Shown here one piece after another: positions 47,287-60,663 of a stretch of DNA of 64,000 nucleotides. The stretch's first letter is position 1; each line of letters starts with the position of its first letter. The position numbers and the translations under genes are program-made. The stretch lies in NCBI GenBank assembly GCA_009761415.1, contig QUOL01000001.1, forward strand, positions 2,728,001-2,792,000, read 5' to 3'. The notes under the pieces are model-generated. The model saw only the letters and a program-made list of their open reading frames with translations, ran no database searches and had not been told where the DNA came from. Origin of the DNA: Sarcomyxa edulis. Taxonomy: Eukaryota > Basidiomycota > Agaricomycetes > Agaricales > Mycenaceae.

Positions 47287-48577
47287 ATGGCTCCCCTCGC
47301 TGACTTTTTGCTGGCTCATGTCCCCTTCCCTTCCCTTCCAAACTACTTAACATCCTATGTCCAAGGTCAAACCCCTCTCTCTACAACCCCGGCAGTCGTC
47401 GGCGCCCTCGCGTCGTACCTCGCCATCATCTTCGGTATTCAAGCTGTAATGAAGAACCAACAGCCACTCAAGCTCACTACATTGTTTCAAATTCACAATG
47501 TTATCTTGAGTAGCGGAAGTCTTCTCCTCCTCGGCCTCATGCTCGAGGAGATTGCACCTTTGTTTTTTGGAAAGAACCCATACGCGGCTATGTGTGCTGA
47601 TGAGGCATGGACACCGGTAAGGTCGTTCACGTCAACCTTTGCTGACTCTGCTTACGTGGTTCTCGTATTTTCAGAGAATGGAGTTCTATTATATGATCAA
47701 TTATGGCTTCAAATATCTTGAATTATTGGACACCGTTTTCCTCGCCTTGAAAAAGAAGCCCTTGGGCAAGTCAAAAACAGCCCGATAAACCCATACATCG
47801 ACTAATTCGTCATCTGTTCGTAGCATTCTTACACGTCTTCCATCATTCGGCCACTGCTCTGCTCTGCTACTCCCAACTCAACGGCAAAACCAGTGTGGTC
47901 AGTGCGCTTGCCAGCGCGTCGTCTTGCGTATCTCCGCTGACCTCATATTCTTTCAGTCATGGGTCGTCATCACGCTCAACCTGTCGGTCCACGTTCTGAT
48001 GTGTAAGCATTCTCACTCTTTGAGCGCGTTCTGGGTGACTGACGTCGGTCTTAGACTATTATTATTACGCGACTGCCGGTGGCGCGAAGATCTGGGTATG
48101 TTCTCGACAATCGATGCAATAGAGTATTTTGTTCGATACTAACCTACTTTTATCGCAGTGGAAGAAATACTTGACATTAATGCAGATAATCCAATTCGTC
48201 ATTGATCTAAATGTTGTTTATTTCGGAAGTAAGTCTGACTGATCAGTTGGATTCTTCGCCCTCTCTGATCCAACTTGATATCTTAGCTTACATGCACTAT
48301 GCGGCAACATACTATGATGGCATCCTGCCCCACATGGGCAATTGCGCTGGAACCGAGTCGGCAGCTCTTTTCGGATGTGGTCTCTTGACATCCTATCTCG
48401 GCCTGTTCATCAACTTCTACTTCCAGACGTACAAGGGGGGTTCAAAGTCCAGAAAACCTACGGCGAACGGGAAGGCTGTTGGTAACGGTCATGCCAACGG
48501 AAATGCGTTCGTTTCTCTCTCAACTTCCACTTTGACAAGCTTTTAACCACTTCTTGGTCAGGCATAAGACTGAGTGA
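47287..48577 (+). CDS. ELO-family very-long-chain fatty acid elongase
   Basis: An ER 3-ketoacyl-CoA synthase that extends fatty acids for sphingolipids (Elo2/Elo3 type). The ATG at 47287 gives MAPLADFLLAHVPFPSLPNY. Membrane segments include VVGALASYLAIIFGIQAVMK and NVILSSGSLLLLGLMLEEIA. Exons then give RMEFYYMINYGFKYLELLDT, VFLALKKKPL, the catalytic histidine box AFLHVFHHSATALLCYSQL, SWVVITLNLSVHVLM, YYYYATAGGAKIW, WKKYLTLMQIIQFVIDLNVV and AYMHYAATYYDG. The HXXHH box and K-L-LDTVF motif are intact. The last exon either reads through to TAA at 48544-48546 (NAFVSLSTSTLTSF) or is spliced (donor GTTCGT, acceptor GTCAG at 48561) to end NAHKTE at 48577. The spliced form fits the local gene style. 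About 310 aa in seven to eight exons. Confidence 0.88.
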
Positions 48578-49169
48578 AGGGGTTTACGCGCACCTGTAAC
48601 CCAACTTTCTCTCGCCGTTCATTGGGGAATGACAAGAAGCAAAAAGCCAGCTATTAATTCACGTCACGAGCTATACACACCATCAGTAATGGGGCATGGG
48701 GCACATATACCTATCAGGCAATTTCTTACCGTTGACTTTATTAATATTAATGTTAGACGAGATTTCGTTGGGATCTCTCCCATCTTTTTTTGGTATTTTT
48801 ATGTTGGTAGGCTAGCAAGTCATCTATCGCACTCTTTTGGATCGTTAGTGCATCAGATGTTGAGCTGCTGTGGATGCAAGATACATGATATTGAGATGTC
48901 CCTCGCGCCCATGAACAATGAACATGTCTGAATCTATACGTCAGTCGCGGTTGCACAGCCAATTGGCACAACATGGACGGTTTCAACGTGAACCTCCAAT
49001 TTCACACTGCGCTTCTTTCTTACCCAGATAAAGTCAACTTGGGACGACTTATCTGCGACTGGTCTTCTTGCTAGGTTATAACTAATCGAGCTATCTTGGA
49101 CGCGAACAAGAACCATTGACCAAGTTTCGGAGGCTCTGCCTGCCTGCCACACAACATACCCATACCCCC
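48578..49169. other. Intergenic, 590 nt, elongase 3' flank and RasGAP promoter
   Basis: No supportable gene or structured RNA is seen. There is an AT-rich stretch around 48735-48760 and a T-run near 48786-48796. Confidence 0.5.
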
Positions 49170-52100
49170 ATGGCCAACCTCAACATCGGCACCTGGGAAC
49201 GTCCTGCTTCAGCAGGACCTCCTAGGGAGTTTATGGTCTCAGCAGAGCTTTATGTTTCCACTACGGCCGGTGCAGCACTACGGAAGGTGTGTGCAGAACG
49301 CGTTTACATATCGGTATCGGTACCAACTGATCGCACCCATAAAGCCTCCCACCCAGCCACGCAAGAAAGCGGATAAACGGGATTCCAAGACTCCCTTGAC
49401 AGATGACAAGAAGATCAAAGGTGGGTCGGCAAGGTTAGATCAAATTAACCGGGGTTCACCTCGACAAATCATTACTTGCAGAGAAATCAAGCTGGCTTAC
49501 TCTCGCTAGAGGTCCAGCTGGGGCAGGCCATTGGAGGACTGCTACCTGTAAACTAACTGAGGAAGGGGAACGATGTCTGCTAAACATTTACGTTGATGTG
49601 CGTGACATTTTCTAGTGTACGAATCTTGTGTTGACAGACATCGTAGGAGACCATATTATATCAAACGGCAAGCTCTTATGAACAACTCTGGGCTATAATC
49701 GTCCTCTAATACGAACTGTGCCAGGTTTATATCCATCTTCTCAACCATACCGATATCCGGCAAGCAGATAGCTCGCTGTTCTTCCGAAAAGATTGTATCG
49801 GGATCTACTGTGCAACGTAGGCATTTCCCATCTCATAGGTGTACCAGGACTCACAAACAACATTGCGTATCTTAGCGGCCAACGATGGAGTTCCTTTCAC
49901 TCTGCCGAACCGGTATACCTCCAATTCCCTCACTCAGATGCTTGCAATGCATGGCTGGCCCTAATGCGATCGTATGCAATCCCAGAGATATACGGAAGAA
50001 GATTCTTTCCCGAAGACGGTGGCTCGTATCGGATGTGGCGGCAGGTGGAATTGAGCGTCTTCCAAGGACGCAATATCGGGAACACCATCTCCCTCGAACC
50101 ACCGAAAGTCGGGGTGGACTCAAATTCTGATCCAGAGCCTGATGCAGTTGACTCGGACGTCTCTTGCGAGATACACCTAAATGACACGCTATGCGGGCGT
50201 ACGACGGTCAAAAAGGGCGTTGGGTTCCCCGATTGGCACGAGAATTTCGTATTCTCGGACCTGCCTCCTTTCGACACACTCGATGTGATTGTATGGCGTG
50301 AAAAGAAGCTTTTCAAGCCTGCCGTCATGGGCTCCGTACGCATTACCCTGAGTAACTTTCGTCGAGGGGAGCCTGTGGAAGGTTGGTTTCCTATATTGCA
50401 CAGTGGTCCGATAGCGAGTGATATTCAAGTCGGTGATCTCAGACTGAAGATCAGAGTAGATGAGTTAGTGTTTTTCATGTAGAATCCTCTTCGTACAGCT
50501 TCTCACTATCTTTAGGGAGATCATCTTGCCATATTCTGCATATTCCGGCCTTCTGACGGTAGGTTTATAAATCAGTTCCGTCTAATCTGGTCTTTGACCT
50601 TGTTTCATTTTAGACATTTGACAGTCGTAACTTTCTGGACTGGATGACTGATTTCGAGACTAAACTGCGCTTAAAGACGATATCATCCCAGTTGATGTCG
50701 CTTGCAGTGGCAAAAAATGTGCTTGTTGAACAAGTTTTTGAACTTGCCGATCGAGAAGTAGACGAAACTCCATCTTGTGAGTTCTGTCATGATTGCTTTA
50801 CTGTATTTTTCTCAAAGGGTATCTATACATTCCAGCACATCAAACATTATTTCGAGGTATGTGCTCAATGCTCTGGATAGTCTCATTCTAATCGTTTGCA
50901 TAGGCAATACTATCTTGACCAAAGTAATGGAGTTGAGTATGAGCTGGTACGGAAGGGCTTTCCTTGAAGCCAGTATAGGCAACGTTCTGCGCAAGCTATG
51001 CGCTGAGAAAGTTGCAATCGAAGTGGATCCTGTACGAAGTGGCAAAGGCACAAAGGACGTCGAGCGGAACGTCGAGCTACTCATATATTGGTGTCAAGAA
51101 TTCTGGAATTCCATCTACGCAGTGAGAGCAGAATGTCCTTCGTACGTTTCCTTTTCCCGTATTCCTTCTGATGTACAGTGACGAAATAAATCATTCTAGT
51201 GAGATGCGCAAGCTTTTCGAACATATCAGGAAGTTGGTAGAGAGACGGTATCAGATTGGTGACTCTCCCGAGCAAAAACGAGAACTACCGTGGCAAAGCG
51301 TTTCTGCGTTCTGTTTCCTTCGTTTCATCGTTCCGGCCATTCTCCATCCACATCTGTTTGGGCTTTGTCCAGGTATTTCGCTTTGTAATTCACTTTCTCT
51401 CAAAGTCTCGAACTAACTACGTCTTGTTAGGTCTCCCGAGTGTCCCTGTTCAACGAAGCCTTACATTGATCGCTAAAGTGATCCAGAGCCTGGCAAATTT
51501 GAATGCGGTCCGTGAATGGCCAGATTTCCTGATCTTTGTCTTATTCACGTCACATCATATCACAGAGCCTCCAGAAGGAGGAGTTCATGAGGGGAGTCAG
51601 AGACTTTCTGAAGAACAGTCTACCCGCCATGGTCGATTACATCCGAGTCGTCTCGACTCCGGCAGATGACCTCCACCCCTCCTCACCCGCTACCGATCAA
51701 CACGACCGACTAAACATAGTCAACTCTCTACGACAGCGAGTCAACAGCATGCCCGTATTGGCTCGGGAATCTATTCCAATGCTCCCACATCTCCTAGATA
51801 TACCTAGACACCTCGCCGTTATCGTATCAGCAGTCATCCGCAGTTCGAAGGACTACCAATTCAAGCCTGGCTCGGATGAACTCCGTGACCCATCCTTGGA
51901 CGAATTCTGTGCTAGATGCTTTGATGTTGAAGAACATGCACTGCATCGAGTAACACAACTTGCTCATCGGATCCAATCAGACCGGCGCCGCCCCGGAGCT
52001 TCTTCCTTTTCCGTATCTCCCTCCCGTTCCCAATTTCCAAGTTCACCGTTGCATTCTTATCCAGCTCGACCATCTACAGCACCTGCTGTGTCTGACTCAT

Positions 52101-52306
52101 ATAGACAGCCTTCCGATTCTATGCCCTCGAGCCCTTCCCATTCTCACGCATATACCAGAGATACAGATAGGGATCACCGGGGAATTCCCAAACATCTGAA
52201 ATCGACATCAACAGATTCGATCCCATTAGACCACTCCACGGCTGTGGACATCGATGACCCAGCCAAACGCAGGCGAGGTATACTACGGGGTATCTTACGG
52301 CGGTGA
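49170..52306 (+). CDS. PH-C2-RasGAP GTPase-activating protein
   Basis: Stimulates GTP hydrolysis on a Ras- or Rsr1-type GTPase at the membrane. The ATG at 49170 gives MANLNIGTWERPASAGPPRE. Small exons build a PH-like region (HWRTATCKLTEEGERCLLNI, then SFHSAEPVYLQFPHSDACNA and WLALMRSYAIPEIYG). A C2 domain follows (YRMWRQVELSVFQGRNIGN, SCEIHLNDTLCGRTTVKKGV, FPDWHENFVFSDLPPFDTLD). The RasGAP domain has the arginine-finger loop HQTLFRGNTILTKVMELSM, created by splicing at about 50819 and 50905, then WCQEFWNSIYAVRAECPS, SAFCFLRFIVPAILHPHLFG and SLQKEEFMRGVRDFLK. A Ser/Pro-rich tail ends RRRGILRGILRR (TGA 52304-52306). The domain order is like BUD2 and animal SynGAP/RASAL rather than the giant IRA/NF1 proteins. 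Convergent with AP-2 alpha. Confidence 0.83.
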
Positions 52307-52448
52307 TGGGATTGCATGTCCTTATTTAACTAATTCATTAATATTTATGTGGTACGAAGGTAGGAGTATGATGAAGTGGGTATTCGTGAAATACATCTTG
52401 TGTAACCAAATTTAACCGTCCAAGGTTAGTAAGCAAGAAACTCAAACG

Positions 52449-55400
52449 CTAAGACTCGGCCTTCAGAGGCTTTTGTATTAACTTTTGGACTTCGGCAGCA
52501 ACAGTCTCAGATGTACTTCGTACAGTCAACCGGCAAAGCTAGGGAAAGAAAGAGTCATGAGAATTGGATCGAATCCCTCGAAGAAAGTAGACAACGTACC
52601 TTTGCGTCACGATTAGGCTCTAAGCGTAAAAGACACCCGACTTTCCCCTCAACTGACATGTGTAGAACACCAGCGGCCACTATATTATTTGGATTTGGAT
52701 CAATTTCGTCCAAGACGTTGAGGTGATGGCCTGTGACAACTTGACGGTGTTTGACGAGATCGAGTTGACCTACGCTAGTCAAGTCGATAGGGAAAACACT
52801 CTGCGCTTCCCGGGGAGGGCCGCCTATCAATTTCCATCGCTCGAAGAAATCTGCCTGACCCAATTTTACATGCTCGAAGAATTTGGTGATGACGATAGGA
52901 AGTCGGACAGCGATGGTCTGATGAGAACCCGCTAGGAAGGATACACTGAGAACGGGAGGCACGGAGAACATAGTTTTACACTCGACGTGTATCAATTGTT
53001 GGGTCTGTGTCCGCGCCGCTATCGTGTTTGGGGGAATCTTGGCAAAGGTTGCGGACAAAGCTTCTGAGTCATGGACGTGGATACTTGTCGTGAATGATGT
53101 TAATGGAGCGTCGACCTTGTTGCCCATGTAGACAGCAAGCTGCCCGATGTAACCTTGATAACGAGATTTGATACCAATCTGTATCTGCGAGTCTTCATAG
53201 AGCACTCCTTCGGCGTTCCACGTGAGTTTATCATACCAACGTTCGACGTTCGGACCAGAGGACAGACGTGGGGTAATATCCGCTCCAGGAAACGATGGTT
53301 GTGAGGGGAGGACGTCATGGTTCGAACCGGAGATATCGAGGCCAGCTAGGGAGCCCATGATATCCTGATTATCTGCAGATACAGCCGCACCATTACCGTT
53401 GGTTTCAGGTCCAGATGCTTTGCGCTTCGTGGCCTCCCTATCAAGGTTCAGTTCTTTTCCGCCGTGCACCCAAGTCCGTTTATCCTCTGTATCACCGTGT
53501 TTCCTATTCAAGCGTCCTAGTAATGCGCTTACACGGGGTGGGAACGGTGGCATCTCTTCGCAGACATTCTGGAGTAGTTCGTCCTCATCTGGACGAGAGG
53601 CAAGGGCGTAAAACTCGCAAGCACGTTGCTGCAGCTCTGCGTCAAGAACATGACGATATCGCTCGAAGATATTTATGAGTTGTGGTTTTATCTCGGGAAA
53701 CACGTTCACCCATTTGATGTAAGTCGAGAGCAGCAAGGACCGAGTAGAGGCCACACAAAACTGCGATTTGGAGTGTAGAAGTTGGAATTGTTCGATTGGA
53801 CTGTATCCGGGCTCGTTCGCGATGAGGTGTCCATATTCTCCAAGAATGTATCCTTGAGAATAGTATGTCAGTGATAGCATAATATAATATGCGTTGATGA
53901 GTGCTCATACACACCTCCCACTTTGACGAGACTCTCATGTGTGGAGGGTGCTCTCAAATGCTCGAAGATCACTTTAGCAGCATACTCCTGCAAATCCTCT
54001 GTGTTCGTGACAATCTGTATCACCCGGTACCAGACTTCATCTCCAACATGATCACCAGCGGCGCTGATCAGTTGTAAAATCGTGTCAACGTACCATTTAT
54101 ACGAACTAGCGTATTTCTCGGTAAGTATAGCAATCTTGAGCACCATCTCCTCTCTCAGAGCATAATCTGCTACTTTGAGATATCGGAGTAATTCGCCTAC
54201 AATCAATTCCGAGTTGTCCACATCGCACATACTGTAAAGCAGGTCGAGGGCTCGTCGTCGGACTGATATGTCTTTGTCACGGAGAGATAGGATGATGGTG
54301 CTTTGATGCTTTTTGATTGGTTCCAGGGAATCTGCTCGAGCAGCGAGATGTGCCATTGTGTCGAGACCCAGATAACGTACATTAGTCTCCTTGGAAGAGA
54401 TGAAACGAGCTAGAAGGACGGCAGCAGTGCCGACAAGTGGAGAACTGGTGTCTAGATGGATGGCGAGACCGATGGCTTCGAACAGAACAGCATGCTGAGC
54501 ATTGTTGTGCTGAACGTTTCTTGATGGTTCTGCACTGTTATTCATTATTGTCTGTAAAACTTGATGTAGCACCGATCTGATACTTGGATCCTCTGAGATT
54601 GCTTCAGCAGGAGATAACGATATATTATTTCTTGAAGACTAACCTGAAGGCGGGTAGTATTGCAGAAGTCGGAGTAGTTTGACTTGGAGCCAAGGTGAAG
54701 GCACTTTATAGTATGCATATGTGGCTGAATATTCATGTTCAATGACAAGCTAGAGGATTGTCAGCTAAAGACCAGCGCATGTGTGGAATATGTACTTACA
54801 CGATTAAGGCGGTCTACGGCCTTAGTATAACATACAGCGTAAGCATCGAGATGATCTTGCGCAAGTGCCATCACCAAACTGGTAACGCATATGACGACAC
54901 CCTGTTTTTAAGTTGGTGAGTGAAGTATCTCAGAATGTAATTGAAGATTTACCAAGTCCTGGTCATCCATGATAGAGACAATCCTCAGAGCCCATTCTGC
55001 GGCAGGGATGACATCAGGATGTTTACGGTACAACCTGAGCAAGGTTAAAGCTGCCTTCTTTTTCACAAAGTTATGTGAAGTCCTATTAGATGTATAAATG
55101 AGTGCATGCGCAGAATACAGACTGTCACGTACGGAGAAATAAGTAAACGGTGAACATCCTCCACCAACGCCTCAGCCATTTCGCTTCCCCCAACGTTAGC
55201 GATAGCATGCAAAGCAAGACAGTTGTCTATTTCGTTATTGCCATCTAGATCTTTCCTAATAGAGTTGACTACTAGACGCAGAAAGTCGGAATTCTCGTGC
55301 ATCAACAACGTTACGGCGAGATAGCCCTAAGTGATACCAATGAGTAATGCTCGGAGCCAAAATATTGAGGACTGACTATCTGCTTCTCACTGTACTTTGG

Positions 55401-55802
55401 ACTCGAAATCAAGTTGACTGCCTCCATGTGCCCGACGTCCACTTTGTAACCCAAGATGTAAGTAAATATGATCTTCGCGACATATCTGCCGCGACGAAAT
55501 TTGAGTATGCGTACACGGAGCATATGCGAAATTACACACTTTTTCTTCTGGTAGCCGTCCAAATTTCCGTCTAGGAAGAATGAATTGGTAACGGACTGAC
55601 GTATGTGTTCCGGGACTAACAGCAGTACCTTTGAACTTCTTTCTGATATTTGCCATCTCCTTGTTGATCCTTTTCTCCTCTAGCTCACGGACTCTAGCAC
55701 CACGTATGTCCGCGATGAACTAATGTAGCCTGGTAAGAGCACTGATAGTCATTGACACCCATTCCGACGAACCTGAGTCAGGCCGCGCATGTTGGTCGCC
55801 AT
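52449..55802 (-). CDS. APL3: AP-2 clathrin adaptor complex, alpha subunit
   Basis: The large alpha adaptin of AP-2, which binds PI(4,5)P2 and cargo at the plasma membrane during endocytosis. The ATG is at 55800-55802. Exon 1 encodes MATNMRGLTQ, then FIADIRGARVRELEEKRINK, EMANIRKKFK, KYVAKIIFTYILGYKVDVGH, MEAVNLISSPKYSEKQIGYL and TLLMHENSDFLRLVVNSIRK, the trunk HEAT repeats including the basic lipid-binding Lys cluster. They continue to LVIEHEYSATYAYYKVPSPW, SSPLVGTAAVLLARFISSKE and NVRYLGLDTMAHLAARADS. The hinge is rich in polar residues (RKASGPETNGNGAA). The appendage (ear) has DSQIQIGIKSRYQGYIGQLA and FFERWKLIGGPPREAQSVFP. The stop is TAG at 52449-52451 after QKLIQKPLKAES. About 940 aa, the family size, in about ten exons. 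Confidence 0.93.
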
Positions 55803-56137
55803 GTTGGGCGAGAAAGGAAGAGAAACAGCAGACTAAAAAATGAAGTAGATGATAAGCGCGACCGTCAGCGTAGAGGTGAGTACAGATGCCGAGTAGGAGA
55901 TGCTGGTGAGTAGGCCGTGGGTGCACTGGCCGCAGTGGTGTTGTCGAAGGCTCGAAGCGTCAAAGTTATCACGTGCAAAGTCTCCTTGATTTACGCGACA
56001 GAGCTGATAAACAAACAACTACGAGTGGTGAGCGTTATGGATGTTTTTATTACTTTTAATGCTGTATAACTTTAATGTACATGTATGCCATATATATGGA
56101 TCTCATCTATCGATCCCCCAACTCTATCCAACCCCTC
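55803..56137. other. Intergenic, 335 nt, AP-2 alpha promoter and helicase 3' flank
   Basis: Both flanking genes are on the minus strand. The left part is the AP-2 alpha leader and promoter and the right part is the helicase 3' UTR. The stretch near 56041-56105 is AT-rich. No gene is seen. Confidence 0.5.
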
Positions 56138-59100
56138 CTAAAATGGCCTTCCAAGTCGACTCGGTGTTCCCGGTCGTGAATTGTAAGCTGGTGTCGACGT
56201 TCCGGACCAGTTGTTATTCGGCAGGCTCCGGATGCCATATGCTGACCTAGGTGTCCCTGTCACGCTCATCGGTGTAGCAGGACGAGATGTCTGTCGAGAC
56301 TGAGACGAAAAGCGCTCCTCTGCGTAGCCGTTCATGATTCGAACTATATCACGCGTCAGAAGGTCCAACTCTTTGACCTCGCTTCGTGACAGTGAGAGGT
56401 CCCTGATTTCCTCGTCATCGTCCGATTCTGATTCCGCTACCTCTTCGCGAGCCAGAATGGGAAGGTTCCGCGTGTTTTGTCGTCTGCCCATAATTATACC
56501 CTCGAATACGCGTAACAGGCACGATTCCATCAATGTCTTTAGACGTTGGACGTCATCCAAGGCATCAAGGTTTCCAACAATGGGTAACCACCCATCACAT
56601 TCCACACCACGGTCGGTGACCTGGATTTTAGATGCTCCAAATAGCATATAGGTCATGGGATCTAGTCTTGTTGTTTGCATGAGGTACATCTGAGGGGTTC
56701 CGCTGCTGAAAGTAGATACGTTTTGTCGTTTCTCCGTGAACGCGTAGAGCTGCTTTTCACCAGATTCCGGATTGACTTCATGCTTGCGATTGTTTACACT
56801 AGACGGATGGATAAAGGTCATCTGTCGAGAAAACGAAGTCAGATATGTAAGGTGGACTTTCGAGTTACTGCAGACGTACCTTGTCTTGCGCGGTCCTAAG
56901 ACTTCTTTCACCTGTTCGGATGGCGAATTTCGGCTGACACGCAACGGCTATGAGAGCCGCCAATAATGGTAGAGAATCTCCGTTGGCGTTGAGCTCCGGG
57001 GGTACAACTTTCGAAACAGCACCAACGTTGCCACCAGCCGATACATCGAGTACGCCAGCATGATACAAAGCCTGCAACAAGTGTCCTTTGATCTTCTGAA
57101 TAGTCATCAAAGTTGGCTTCGACAAAAAGTTGTCATTACAGAATCGGTTCGCAGCAGAATAGTTACCGCTGCCTTGGAGTTCCCACCAGGCATTGTAAGC
57201 CTGTAGAGTCGCTAGAGGATCGGACTTGAAATTGGGCGGGGACCAACTTAGTCGAACCTGTCCAGACTCTTGTTTGAGATGCATCGGAGACAGGAATGGG
57301 TCACGATTCGTCAGAATGGCAGCTAGAGTCAACGCCTGATCAAGGCAACGGAAGAAACTACCGAACAACACCAATCGACCCATCTGCACTTCTACGGGGA
57401 GTTGCAAAAGTACCCGACCTAGTGAAGTAAGCCTGTTTTGGTCGTCGAGGGCGCCGACCATTTGCAAGTCCTTCATAGCTGCGATTACTCGCTGCGGTGC
57501 CGGAGGCTCAATGGTAGCCGCCAACACTTCCTCTACAGCCATACCAGGAAAATCGAGGGCTTTGACATGCATGACAACATTACTCAAGTCAACCCGTTTC
57601 ATCTCGACAGTTTGGTAAGGCGCCAACGCCTCTGCATGGTTCCGACCAAGGATTCCGAAATATTCACCAGACCGATGTCTTCCGGCACGACCAGCTCGCT
57701 GATTCAAATTGGATGACCCGACCCAGGCAGAGACGAGAGACGACATGTGTCGTTCCGGATCGTACTGCTGTTCTTTGATCTTGGCTGTGTCGACCACATA
57801 TACGACGTCAGGAATGGTGATGGACGTCTCAGCGATATTCGTGGCAAGGATGATCCGTCGGACACCTGCTGGCGGGGGCTCGAATACAACTTGTTGATCA
57901 GCGAGTGGTATCGTAGAATGCAGCAAGTGGATGGTATAGTTGTTGGTGTTGCTGAAGTTGATGGGGAGAGGCCCCAGTGGACTCAACAGCATTCGTTGAG
58001 TGGACATTATTTCTTCCCAACCAGGCAAGAAGACGAGGACGTGGCCAGAATCGGTACGTTGCAAGACATGACAGATAGTGAGGGCGATCAGAGGAAATGG
58101 TAGGTCAAGGTCGTCAGACGATCTGGTCGGTTGTGGAATGGAAGGCATCAGAGGACTGATCTCCTTCTGTAGATATTTTGCGACCGACTCGTGATTGAAT
58201 ACCCAGTTGTATCCACCCTTCCGAAGATAGGGGATATAGTCGTCCAAGAAGTATTTAGTAACAGGGAACGACCGACCAGGGATTTCCGTAACAGTAGCCG
58301 GTTTGTCGTTATCATCCGGGAAGTAGTTTTGGAACAAGGAAGGGTCGATAGTGGCGCTCATGAGTACGATCTTGAGCGGCTTACCCTTCGCCTTCCGGTC
58401 AGCCAACAACCGTTTCAGAACGACGAGTAACAAATCAGTATCAACGTCACGTTCATGGACTTCATCCACCACCACATGCGTCACGTCGTCCAAATTGCCT
58501 TTCTGTCCAGGGTTTCCAGAGTCCGACAGCGCAGACTGCAGTCTCTTCAGGAAGATTCCAGTAGTACAGAACGTGATCGATCCGTGGGCTTCCGGTAGCC
58601 TGGCTTCGAATCGTACCTGATATCCAACTTCCCTGCCCAATTCCTGTCCTCTCTCATTCGCCACTCGCGCTGCCACACTTATAGCTGCCAGTCGACGAGG
58701 CTGGGTGCAGACAACGTTGCACAACGCACCTACACCCTTGTCAATGTACTCGTCAAGGATCAACTGAGGGATTTGCGTCGTCTTTCCAGAACCCGTAGCA
58801 GCCATACAGATAGTCACGTCATTGTCGCGGATATGAGACAAGACATCCTCCGAACGCGTATAAACCGGGAGTGACATACGTGTATCGCGCATAGTCGCAA
58901 GTAGGGGATCTTCGAGGTACTGCTTTCGCCGATGAAGAAGATCCTCGGACCGTCTACCAAGGAATCCAGCAGATGGTCGTTTGTATTCCATGCCATAACG
59001 AACGGGAGCAACGCTAACTTCTGCTGCACCGTCAGAACCGGTTTTGCCAGACCCAATAGCAGGTCTCTTCTTGTAAAGATCGCTCTTCTTGATATCGGTG

Positions 59101-60264
59101 CATAGGTCCCTGATTTCATCGTCCAGCCGATCCGACATCGAAAAGTAAATCTTGGGCGCCAGACCAAGATCTTGACCTGTTTTACGAGCCTCCGTAAACT
59201 CCTTCCACAAGTCTGGATCGCATTTTTCGAGATATTGGGCGACGTCGAGATAACAGGCGTTCATCGAAGATTTCTTGGCAATAGCAGAACCAAGACCTAT
59301 CCGCCGTCCTCCCACAGTCATAACAGCTTCCCATGTTGAGCTACGGCCGGCTTTGCCTTTAATCTCCGCGTATGTGATATCTGGGGAACCAAAACCGTAT
59401 TTGCGACAATAATAATCCATGAAGCTGCGCGCTAATTCGTAAGAGATTTCCGTGCCATCTGAGAGTTCAGCTTTCGTGTGGGTCTCGATTTTCTGCTTTG
59501 GTGGTTTTTCGAGCTGTAAAGGAGATAATGAGTTGAGCTACTTTATTACGGAAAAAGAATACGACTCACCAGCCCGGTCATTTGTAACTGACAAGCCGCA
59601 GAAAGAGCTGCCAGATACTCCGCATCTTTCTTACTCGGACTATCTCCAAACGTGATAAGGGGAGGCTCCATCTGTATAGTGAGTTGTGCTCTATGTCAAG
59701 ATTATCAGTTCCCTTCCGATACGCAGATCATGTAATAGAGGGAGCGAGTACATACCTCCAATAAGTTTCTCGGGAAGTTTGAAAATGGCCCTGGGTGAAT
59801 TTGTAGTCCGGACGGCCTATGCTAGCAGTAGCGCAGAAATTACCCAGGGCGGATTTTGGGAAGTCTTTGTCTATGCGTTTGAGGGGAGTCGGTAACTTGC
59901 TTTCGTATAGTTCAGTGACATAGTCACGGTCATGTACCGGAAGCTCGAATGACGGGAGTTTGTCGTTCTTGCTGGATTTACTTTGTCTGTTCCGGCGCAT
60001 TTTGTTACTACTAGATTCGGAGGACTTCTTGAACGCTTCGAATGGGTTCAAGGGCCGTTGCTTTGATTCAAATTTGGGGAATTTGGAATGGGATTGCTGA
60101 GATGGTGATTGGGAGGTTGCTGTAGCTTGTTGAGCAAACGAGCGTTTAAGAGTGGGTATTTGGATAGGGTTTGTCGCGGAGGAGGAAGAAGATGCAGCCG
60201 TGATAGTAGGGTCAAGCTGCATGAGGAGGCGACGCCTATGCCGTATGAGGAACGCAAGGCGCAT
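56138..60264 (-). CDS. DExH-box RNA helicase (DHX36/DHX57-like) with dsRBD-like N-domain
   Basis: An ATP-dependent 3'-5' RNA helicase of the DEAH/RHA family. The ATG is at 60262-60264 (MRLAFLIRHRRRLLMQLDPT), with a low-complexity basic segment, then YFKT-like small exons (AQLTIQMEPPLITFGDSPSK). A dsRBD-like fold follows (FMDYYCRKYGFGSPDITYAE, STWEAVMTVGGRRIGLGSAI, AKKSSMNACYLDVAQYL). Helicase motifs: I ATGSGKTTQIPQLILDEY, II DEVHERDVDTDLL, III MSATIDPSLF, V ATNIAETSITIPD and VI NQRAGRAGR. All are intact. HA2 and OB folds follow (LPLLAALIAVACQPKFAIRT, DKTFIHPSSVN), then a tail with RPATPMSVTGTPRSAYG ending PSRLGRPF (TAG 56138-56140). About 1,320 aa in about five exons. The extreme N-terminus is Arg-rich without acidic residues at first, so mitochondrial import is possible but not shown. 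Confidence 0.88.
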
Positions 60265-60663
60265 AAGGATATGTCAATCAATATCTATATAACACGGTCT
60301 TTGATGAGGCATTTTGCCAATAAGAATATGGCAGTAAACTCGTACCTATGGAATGTAGATCCTCCCGAAGAGATTCTGATGTTCGTCACAGCCGCCACTG
60401 CGCCAGAGGTGCTGGGATTCGAGGTTCAGCGGTTACGCTCAACGTTCGATAGATTTTGACCGCGACCAGTGAAGTTGGGGTTCACTGCAAGGCCAGTCGG
60501 GGAGAGAAAAAATATGGTGATCGGAACTTGCCGGTCTAGTTTGCGCACTCTCGATCAATCCTCAAGCACGCGTACGGTGGCATACCACAAATTTTTGTCT
60601 TTTAGTACTGGCTACAAGTTCCAAATACCATGTAGATTGTATAGAATCAAGCTCCATTATGGC
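60265..60663. promoter_or_regulatory. Helicase promoter and HSCB 3' flank
   Basis: About 400 nt between two minus-strand genes. A TATATAA-like element (plus-strand CTATATAAC at about 60283-60291) lies about 20 nt upstream of the helicase ATG. No gene is seen. Confidence 0.4.
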
